Below are positions 4,994 to 11,093 of a stretch of DNA of 12,976 nucleotides, in pieces. The notes below the pieces were generated by a model, which saw nothing but the letters and a program-made list of their open reading frames with translations, made no database searches and was not told the origin of the DNA. Source of the DNA: Bacteroidota bacterium (GTDB lineage: Bacteria > Bacteroidota > Bacteroidia > Bacteroidales > UBA10428); NCBI GenBank assembly GCA_017860375.1, contig JAGDMB010000032.1, positions 1-12,976 on the forward strand, given 5' to 3'. Both the position numbers and the translations under genes were made by a program. Positions within the stretch are counted from its first letter, which is position 1, and each line of letters starts with the position of its first letter.

Positions 4994-7408
4994 ATGGCAT
5001 CCGCAAAACGACTGCAATTTTTTGCCTTTCTGCTGGCATCAGCCTGGTTGTTTCCCGGTATGAGGGATGAAGATACAAGGCTTACGCGTATCCGGACAGC
5101 TTTATGGAATTATTCGGTGAAGAATCCACAGCAGAAAGTATTTCTGCATCTTGACAAGTCATATTATTCCACCGGCGATGTTATATGGTTTAAAGCCTAC
5201 CTTGTCGACGGCATGTTTCACCAGCCGGATTCTTTCAGTACCAATTTGTATGTTGAGCTGATATCCCCGGAGGGAACGCAGGCCGATATCATACGGATTC
5301 AGATGAGCTATGGATTCGGGGTGGGTGATTTCAGTCTTTCGGATACCCTTCCCGAAGGTCTTTATCAGGTGAGGGCATACACCAGCTGGATGCAAAATTT
5401 TCATCCCGATTATTTTTTTTCCACCAATATACAGATACTGAATCCGGGCTACAGGAAACTGATATCCCCGAAGCAGGCGAGAAAAAACCGGAAAGAAATC
5501 AATCAGCAGAAAAATGAAATCTCCGACCTGGATGTCCAATTTTTCCCCGAAGGGGGACAACTTGTAAACGCGATTGAGAGCGTGGTGGCATTCAAAGCCA
5601 TCAACAAATCGGGTTTTGGCGTTCCGGTTCAGGGTGTGGTTTTTGATTCGCAAAAAAAACCGGTGGCGGAAATCAATACCCAATACGAGGGCATGGGCAC
5701 ATTCAGGCTTACTCCCCGGAAAGGCGAAAAATATGTTGCGGTTGTCACGGCCGCAAAAAAGGAATACCTGTTCAGTTTGCCGGAATCGCTTGAGCAGGGT
5801 ATCGGTGTGCAGGTTGAAAGCCAGCAACGGGAGATCATCTTGCATGTCACTTCCAACAGGCCGCAGACAAACGACAGGGTAGCCAATGAAATTATTATTA
5901 CCGGACAGGTCAGGGGAAAGATCTGTTACCAGGAGATCATTAACCTTTCCGATGGGCCGGTTAGGGTTCCGGTAAAGAAGGCTCTTTTTCCCGCAGGCAT
6001 CGTGCAGTTTACTTTCTTTTCAGGGCGCGTCATTCCACTCGCGGAAAGGCTTGTGTTTATCACCCATGACGATTTCATGAAAATCAATTTGCAGGCATAC
6101 GATACCCTTACGGAAGAAAATGAAAGGTTGTTGTGCCTTTCCTTTATCACCCTGGACCGCGATCACAAACCGGCAAAGGCCAATCTCTCCGTGTCGGTTT
6201 TGTACGATACGAAGGAAGGACCGACAAGGCAGGATAATATTCTTACCCATCTGCTTCTCACCTCCGACCTGAGGGGGTATATTCCTCATCCCTGGCATTA
6301 TCTGGAGCAGGCTTTGAAAGGGAATCCGGAAGATATGGATCTGCTTATGCTCACGCATGGCTGGAGAAAATTCGACTGGACGGGAATCCTGAACAATAAG
6401 CTCCCCGTGAACAAAATCCCGGAGGAAAAAAGAATTACCATTTCCGGTTTCATTACAACCGAACTGTTCGGATTTCCCCTTAAGAATTGCAAGGTACAGC
6501 TTACCGTGAAGGAGGCGTTCAATGATGTCTTTACCCAGTTATCCGATGAACGGGGTTTTTTCAAATTTGAGAACCTGGTGTATTACGATACGATCAATGT
6601 AAAAATTGAGGCATGGAGGCCATCAGGGAGGAGGAATCTGCTTATTGTCATCCCGGATGATGTCTTTCCCGACGTTACAAAACAACAGGGCGATTATACG
6701 CTGACAACCTTGTCGGAACGCGATAACAAGGCATACAGAAGAGAGCAGAACATTCGATACGGCATTGAATGGGAAGAGGAGCAAAGGCGCATAGCCAGTG
6801 AGGATAGCAACAAATTGAAAGGCATTTACGGGGAGCCCGATGCGGTGATACGGTCGGAAGACATCCCCAGCGGTTACAAGGATGCCCTGCAGGTTTTACA
6901 GGGAAGGGTTCCGGGTGTAGTTGTCAATGGCGACAAAGTTTATATCCGGGGTGTCCATACCCTGCTCGGCAATACCGACCCTCTTTACCTTGTTGATGGT
7001 ATGCCTGTATCCGACGTGAGCGCTGTGCTTGCCATCCCGGTTGAAGATATTGACAGGATTGAAATACTGAAAGGGCCAAGTTGTGCAATATACGGCAGCC
7101 GTGGCGGGAATGGCGTGATCGCCATCTATACAAAACGCGGGTCGTTTATGAAAAAGGGCATAATTGAATTTCAGATGCTGGGATATCACTGGCCAAGAAA
7201 ATTTTACCAGCCGGAATTTTCTCCGGATGCCAAACCCGATGAAACAAAAACTATTAGCTGGAATCCTTCTGTGGAAACCAATTCAGCGGGCATGGCCAGG
7301 GTAATTATCCGGAAACCTGCCCAGGAAAGAAACCTGCGGATTGTGGTGGAAGGAATTACATTGGAGGGACAGGCAGGGCATGCCGAAATGGTGCTGGAAA
7401 ACAATTGA
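4994..7408 (+). CDS. Exported macroglobulin-like protein with TonB-receptor plug domain, no barrel
   Basis: An 804-residue protein of a family frequent in Bacteroidota, usually annotated as TonB-dependent receptor plug domain-containing; its function is unknown. A short hydrophobic segment (about 8-21) after MASAKR suggests a Sec signal; no lipobox is seen. Visible parts in order: a macroglobulin MG2-like domain (about 45-150, with FLHLDKSYYSTGDVIWFKAY), a second macroglobulin-like domain (180-260), the block LMLTHGWRKFDW (451-462), a carboxypeptidase-regulatory-like domain (480-550), a TonB plug (about 615-716, with VLQGRVPGVVV, YLVDGMPV and IEILKGPSCAIYGSRGGNGVI), and a final beta-sandwich-like domain (725-804) with ISWNPSVETNSAGMARV. 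The protein ends where a receptor's 22-strand barrel would begin, so it cannot be a transporter itself. The ATG at 4994 is the start that includes the signal. It converges with the methyltransferase gene, 18 bases apart. Confidence 0.85.
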   Translation: MASAKRLQFFAFLLASAWLFPGMRDEDTRLTRIRTALWNYSVKNPQQKVFLHLDKSYYSTGDVIWFKAYLVDGMFHQPDSFSTNLYVELISPEGTQADIIRIQMSYGFGVGDFSLSDTLPEGLYQVRAYTSWMQNFHPDYFFSTNIQILNPGYRKLISPKQARKNRKEINQQKNEISDLDVQFFPEGGQLVNAIESVVAFKAINKSGFGVPVQGVVFDSQKKPVAEINTQYEGMGTFRLTPRKGEKYVAVVTAAKKEYLFSLPESLEQGIGVQVESQQREIILHVTSNRPQTNDRVANEIIITGQVRGKICYQEIINLSDGPVRVPVKKALFPAGIVQFTFFSGRVIPLAERLVFITHDDFMKINLQAYDTLTEENERLLCLSFITLDRDHKPAKANLSVSVLYDTKEGPTRQDNILTHLLLTSDLRGYIPHPWHYLEQALKGNPEDMDLLMLTHGWRKFDWTGILNNKLPVNKIPEEKRITISGFITTELFGFPLKNCKVQLTVKEAFNDVFTQLSDERGFFKFENLVYYDTINVKIEAWRPSGRRNLLIVIPDDVFPDVTKQQGDYTLTTLSERDNKAYRREQNIRYGIEWEEEQRRIASEDSNKLKGIYGEPDAVIRSEDIPSGYKDALQVLQGRVPGVVVNGDKVYIRGVHTLLGNTDPLYLVDGMPVSDVSAVLAIPVEDIDRIEILKGPSCAIYGSRGGNGVIAIYTKRGSFMKKGIIEFQMLGYHWPRKFYQPEFSPDAKPDETKTISWNPSVETNSAGMARVIIRKPAQERNLRIVVEGITLEGQAGHAEMVLENN

Positions 7409-7426
7409 ATATACCCTGAACCAGCC

Positions 7427-8170
7427 TCAATATTTATTTTTATCCTTGTCCACCATGGGCACAAACCTTACAGGCAATACCGCCTGCTGGATCAACCTGC
7501 CTTTTTTCTTGATCATCAGGATCAGTTGCTGGTAATTGGTTTCTCCCACCGGGATGATCATTTGACCGCCTTCCACTAGCTGTTCTTTCAGCGGCTCAGG
7601 CACGTGCGTGGGAGCACAGGTGACAATTATTGCATCGAAGGGAGCATATTCGGGCCAACCTTTGTATCCGTCTCCGATCTTTACAAATACATTGTCATAA
7701 TGAAGCACTTTTAAGAGTGATTTGGCTTTATTTCCCAGTTCACTGACGATTTCAACCGAAAAGACGGAATCGCATATTTCGCCCAGTACGGCAGCCTGAT
7801 AACCTGATCCGGTGCCGATCTCCAGCACTTTTGATCCGGGATTAAGCTTTAAGGCCTCGGTCATAAAGGCTACGATATAGGGTTGTGAGATCGTCTGGTT
7901 ATAACCGACCGGAAGAGGCTGATCGGCATAAGCGTAAGCAGCCAGTTCGGACGGTACAAAGAGGTGGCGCTCTACTTTGCGCATGGCATCCAGCACGCGT
8001 TTATCCGTAACGCCCCGCTCCTCGATCTGCCATTTCACCATTTGTTCCCGCTGGTATTTGAATTCCTCCGTTGACTGGGGATTCCCGGTACAATGGAAAA
8101 AAAGCAGAAAAATTACCAGGGCAGGGGCCACATACACATACGCTGAAATATGCCGCCAAAAAGCTCTCAT
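7427..8170 (-). CDS. pcm: Protein-L-isoaspartate O-methyltransferase with N-terminal export signal
   Basis: Methylates abnormal L-isoaspartyl residues in damaged proteins using S-adenosylmethionine, allowing repair. The family block LPVGYNQTISQPYIVAFMTE (86-105) and the SAM-binding motif VLEIGTGSGYQ (115-125) are intact, followed by GDGYKGWPEYAPFDAIIVTCA (167-187). The 247 residues exceed the usual approximately 210 because of an N-terminal extension with a hydrophobic stretch (about 13-25) ending in LFFHC (23-27). This resembles a signal peptide, and perhaps a poor lipobox, since His before the Cys is unusual. If the Met at residue 44 were the true start, the protein would be cytosolic but would lose the QRE segment just before it. 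On the minus strand, TATCTTTG lies about 60 bases ahead of the ATG. It is convergent with the plug-domain gene, and no terminator separates them. Confidence 0.9.
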   Translation of the reverse strand: MRAFWRHISAYVYVAPALVIFLLFFHCTGNPQSTEEFKYQREQMVKWQIEERGVTDKRVLDAMRKVERHLFVPSELAAYAYADQPLPVGYNQTISQPYIVAFMTEALKLNPGSKVLEIGTGSGYQAAVLGEICDSVFSVEIVSELGNKAKSLLKVLHYDNVFVKIGDGYKGWPEYAPFDAIIVTCAPTHVPEPLKEQLVEGGQMIIPVGETNYQQLILMIKKKGRLIQQAVLPVRFVPMVDKDKNKY

Positions 8171-8228
8171 TTTGTTTTTCCTCCGGCTATTGGATTCAAT
8201 AATTTAAAGTGTAAACCTGTCAGCAAAA

Positions 8229-8236
8229 CAAAGATA
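8229..8236 (-). promoter_or_regulatory. Possible -7 box for pcm
   Basis: TATCTTTG on the minus strand is a perfect TAnnTTTG box about 60 bases ahead of the pcm ATG. The expected TTTG about 18-20 bases further upstream is absent (GTGG is found there), so only half of the promoter is supported. Confidence 0.4.
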
Positions 8237-8336
8237 CAATTTCAGGCTGATTATACCCACAGGATTTTCAATACCCCGCAGGAATACGGCAAATAGTATG
8301 CCAAATCAGGTATCGAACGCAATCCTTATGGTCAGG

Positions 8337-10070
8337 TTATTTTTCAACTGCAAAGGAGATTTCCTTCAGGCTTTCATTTCCAAGTTTATCCAGCGCCCTG
8401 ATTTTAAGAGTATAAATACCGGCTGAAATGAAATTCCCGACAGGTGCCGCATATCTTTTTTCAACAGCCCCGTTCAGCGAATAGAACAAGGCATCGAAAC
8501 CGGTTAATGCATCAGTACAGGAAAGGAAAACCACGGTATGCAGCGGAAAGATATCCAGGACTGCCTCATCCATGGTCCGGAAACCGATGGGCAGGATACT
8601 GAACCGGACCGAAATCTCCGGGCCGGTATTATCAAGCTTTACGACAAATGACGCATGTCCGGTGTTTTCAACATTGTCGTAAGCGGTGACCTCAAGGGTA
8701 TGCAATCCTTCCTTTTCAAGTGAAAATGCCGTGGTATAAGGTACCGTTTCCGATCCGCTGACGGCATATTCAATCCGGTTTATCCCCGATTCGCTGTCAG
8801 CTGCTTTAAGAATGATGCCGGTTTTGGCATTGACGAATACGGTATCCCGCATGATGAAGGTCGGCCCCTTAAAAGCGTGGCTGACGGTTGGGCCCGAAAG
8901 ATCATAATAGGGAATGGTCAATGATTCTCCCTGTCCTGTGCTTTCTGAGCGGTTCCCCACATTATCCAGCGCAACCGTTTTCAGGTTAAGATCTCCCTTG
9001 ATATCGGCAGGATAAAAAGGCTTCTCATACCGAACAAAAGCTGCATCATTAACGGAATAGACTACCTCTTTCACGCCCGCCTTATTGTCAAAAGTGGTGA
9101 GTTTGATCTGTGTTTTTCCGGAGGCATATTCTTTACCGCCGGAGATAAAACTTTTGCCGACCATTTCCTGCACGATCACAGGGGGTGTTTTATCCACGCT
9201 GAAAACGTATGTTTTTTCTTCCTCCCTGTTGCCTGTCAGATCCACTGCGCAATAGTTCAGTGTATGTTCGCCTTGTTCCAGCAAACCGGTATTGACAGGC
9301 ATCTGGTAATTGCGCCAGGCTGAACTATCCATCCGGTAAAGGATCCTTTCAACTCCCATTCCCTTATCCTCAGCCTTCAGCAGGATTTTTGAACGGCCGG
9401 ATAAAACATTCTCAAAACGGTCACCGCTTATCTCAACCGTTGACTCAGGAGGGGACAAGTCGGGAAACAGGCGCACTTCTTTCGGTTTTTCTGCATTGCC
9501 GACATGATCAACGGCAAAATATACAAGCCGGTATTCGCGTTCTTCGTCCATCCTAACGGATGAGGAATAGAGAGAAAATGTCTTGCCATCCAGGGAATAA
9601 TAAATGTTTTCCACGCCCGACAATTCATCCGATGCTTCCAGCGTTAGGGTGACCGCACCATTCAGGAAGACCGTGCCGCTTTTCGCAAAAGTTTTCCCGC
9701 TGCCATACCGGATTGTTGTTCTGGGGGGCCTGCTGTCAGCGTACACTTCAAAAACTGCATCCTGCATGGGGTATACGACTTCTTTGGTGACGGTATCAAC
9801 CGCCCAGGGATGCCTGATGGAATTATAACCCTCCTGAAGGAAATAAGCGGGACCGGCAACAGAAGTTTTATTTGCGCCTTTCAGCCAGGGGGATTTATCA
9901 GGACTGTCAGGAGATACCGACAGCCGGATGTAAACAGGAAGGGATTTATTAACGAAAACTTTTCCTTCGGGTGAAACATAAATTTTCTTTTCAGGGTTAG
10001 CCGCTTCCTGTGATTTCAGCCAGCAGGGAATGATGGAAAAAAGCAGAATCGGTACGATATACTTTTTCAT
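8337..10070 (-). CDS. Secreted protein of five OmpL47-type Ig-like repeats
   Basis: The start at 10070 begins MKKYIVPILLFSIIPCWLKSQ, a good Sec signal ending in the SQ pattern typical of Bacteroidota. An ATG five codons upstream (10085) would spoil the basic N-terminus. After a unique region, five repeats of about 85 residues follow (577-residue numbering; add 5 for the upstream start): about 113-202, 207-291, 294-378, 392-480 and 483-575. Each has a segment like YSLDG or YSVND and ends near A-x-D-x-x-G-N: AVDHVGN, AVDLTGN, ALDNVGN, AYDNVEN (G replaced by E) and ALDKLGN. This pattern fits the OmpL47-type Ig-like domain of surface proteins. No enzyme motif and no C-terminal sorting domain are visible; the last repeat runs to the end. 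An adhesive or scaffold role is inference. It lies downstream of the lipoprotein gene across a 220-base gap holding an inverted-repeat element. Confidence 0.8.
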   Translation of the reverse strand: MKKYIVPILLFSIIPCWLKSQEAANPEKKIYVSPEGKVFVNKSLPVYIRLSVSPDSPDKSPWLKGANKTSVAGPAYFLQEGYNSIRHPWAVDTVTKEVVYPMQDAVFEVYADSRPPRTTIRYGSGKTFAKSGTVFLNGAVTLTLEASDELSGVENIYYSLDGKTFSLYSSSVRMDEEREYRLVYFAVDHVGNAEKPKEVRLFPDLSPPESTVEISGDRFENVLSGRSKILLKAEDKGMGVERILYRMDSSAWRNYQMPVNTGLLEQGEHTLNYCAVDLTGNREEEKTYVFSVDKTPPVIVQEMVGKSFISGGKEYASGKTQIKLTTFDNKAGVKEVVYSVNDAAFVRYEKPFYPADIKGDLNLKTVALDNVGNRSESTGQGESLTIPYYDLSGPTVSHAFKGPTFIMRDTVFVNAKTGIILKAADSESGINRIEYAVSGSETVPYTTAFSLEKEGLHTLEVTAYDNVENTGHASFVVKLDNTGPEISVRFSILPIGFRTMDEAVLDIFPLHTVVFLSCTDALTGFDALFYSLNGAVEKRYAAPVGNFISAGIYTLKIRALDKLGNESLKEISFAVEK

Positions 10071-10103
10071 GTCGTTAATTTCCATTATACGGTCAACCTC
10101 GCA

Positions 10104-10219
10104 GGGATACCCTTCGGCCGAACCCTTTAAGAGGGTCCCGGCAACTCCCTTGCAGATCGGGTATACCGGGAATTCCTGAAAGGGTTCAGCCTGGCAGAGC
10201 AGTCATCTATCTCAGAGCG
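10104..10219. other. Inverted-repeat-rich intergenic element, possible structured RNA
   Basis: This element lies between two minus-strand genes. Its outer arms 10116-10128 and 10179-10191 form a 13-position stem. One position is U-G in minus-strand RNA but a C-A mismatch in plus-strand RNA, which favours a minus-strand transcript. A second nested stem joins TCCCGG (10136-10141) to CCGGGA (10166-10171). ATACCC (10107-10112) can also pair with GGGTAT (10159-10164) in the apical loop, a possible pseudoknot. Several small perfect palindromes occur (TTCGGCCGAA, GGTATACC, GGAATTCC). It ends about 35 bases before the start of the Ig-repeat gene, so it could be a 5' leader element, an independent small RNA, or a dispersed palindromic repeat. 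I do not recognise it as a known riboswitch class. A weak box, TTATTTTG, lies just upstream on the minus strand. Confidence 0.5.
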
Positions 10220-10305
10220 TAATCCCTTTACTCCACGTCAATCAAAATAAGGGAAAAAATAACGAAAAACATAGGATAATAATGAAAACTTATGAAACAA
10301 AACCA

Positions 10306-11082
10306 TTATCGGACCAATTTCACCCAGGCATTCCGGGTGATATTTTTTGCCGTGGTAATGGTGCTCAGGTCGGGGTATACCTCACCGTCCTTGCCCGAAT
10401 AATGACTATGGCCGATCAGGGTAAGCCCGACCTGTTCTCCGGAAGGTATTTGTCCGATCCTTGCTTTGTAGACAAGGGCGGGCTGACACGATGTTTTGTA
10501 ATCCTCATCGTCGGGGAATTTATTGTTGGTCCAGTATTCATTCCAGTCCCAGCTTTGATTGATCTCAAAAAAGACATCGAATACAGGCGGAATGTTTTGC
10601 GACAGGCGGCTTATGATCATAAAATCACCCGGAGGGGTTGCCCCGGTCACCGCATCCGGAAGGGATGTGGCAGTAGTTGGAATATAATACCCGTCGGTTT
10701 CCCTTATTCCGCGGCTATGTGCCCAAACAGGCAGGGTTGCTGGCCTGCGGATGGGCCCCGGAAGCCATTTTCCGGTGGATTTGTCACCGTGGCCATACAC
10801 GCCTTTGGCAATTGATTCAGATACGTACAGGGTTTGCAGGTACTTTCCGCTTGTGTCCTCAATCCAAAGGGCCATTAAGGGATGATTGAAACTTTCGCCT
10901 TTTTCAAAAAGAAAAATCAGACCGGATCCGGTTTCTTCACGGTTTGTAAACAGGGTATCCACCGGTTGCTGCAAAGCGGATGACCGCGATGAACGGCATG
11001 AAATGAGGGTGACCGCTGCAACGGAAAGGATCAGTACCGAAAGAAGTACGCTAGCTGTATGAAGGATTCTTTTTGTTTTCAT
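10306..11082 (-). CDS. Lipoprotein of unknown function, possibly DUF2271-like
   Basis: 258 residues. The N-terminus has a charged MKTKR, a hydrophobic stretch and a good lipobox, LISC, with Cys29 as the lipidation site, so it is anchored in the cell envelope. The rest is a compact domain with ALWIEDTSGKYLQTLYV (71-87), LPVWAHSRG (117-125), DAVTGATPPGDF (143-154) and FEINQSWDWNEYWTNNKFPD (172-191). The W-x-E-D-x-x-G-K-Y-x-x-T-L pattern recalls DUF2271 proteins, which often sit with FMN-transfer or PepSY genes; I hold this assignment loosely. DAVTGAT also fits the D-x-x-(S/T)-G-A-T pattern at which ApbE attaches FMN, but no apbE is in the window. It begins 11 bases after the stop of the TonB-dependent receptor, so the two are surely co-transcribed and probably work on the same substrate. 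Confidence 0.75.
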   Translation of the reverse strand: MKTKRILHTASVLLSVLILSVAAVTLISCRSSRSSALQQPVDTLFTNREETGSGLIFLFEKGESFNHPLMALWIEDTSGKYLQTLYVSESIAKGVYGHGDKSTGKWLPGPIRRPATLPVWAHSRGIRETDGYYIPTTATSLPDAVTGATPPGDFMIISRLSQNIPPVFDVFFEINQSWDWNEYWTNNKFPDDEDYKTSCQPALVYKARIGQIPSGEQVGLTLIGHSHYSGKDGEVYPDLSTITTAKNITRNAWVKLVR

Positions 11083-11093
11083 GGAAGGACAGG

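Noticed and set aside
4816..5070. A plus-strand frame of 84 codons in the yebC spacer.
   Set aside because: It overlaps the start of the 804-residue exported protein in another frame and has no recognisable features or initiation signal.
7409..7426. A bidirectional terminator between the converging plug-domain gene and pcm.
   Set aside because: The 18-base gap holds no inverted repeat or convincing U-run.
10136..10178. Resemblance of plus-strand CCCGGCAAC and nearby AATTCCTG to the S-box (SAM) riboswitch core.
   Set aside because: The closing P1 helix is missing, the kink-turn context does not fit, and no plus-strand gene lies downstream.
10086..10202. Open in-frame extension of the Ig-repeat gene upstream of its ATG, about 39 codons.
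   Set aside because: It has no suitable start codon and would put sequence before a good signal peptide; the region is better explained by its inverted repeats.
10185..10220. A tRNA-like D-arm on the plus strand (TTCAGCCTGGCAGAGC).
   Set aside because: No anticodon stem, T-arm or acceptor pairing follows, so it is not a tRNA.
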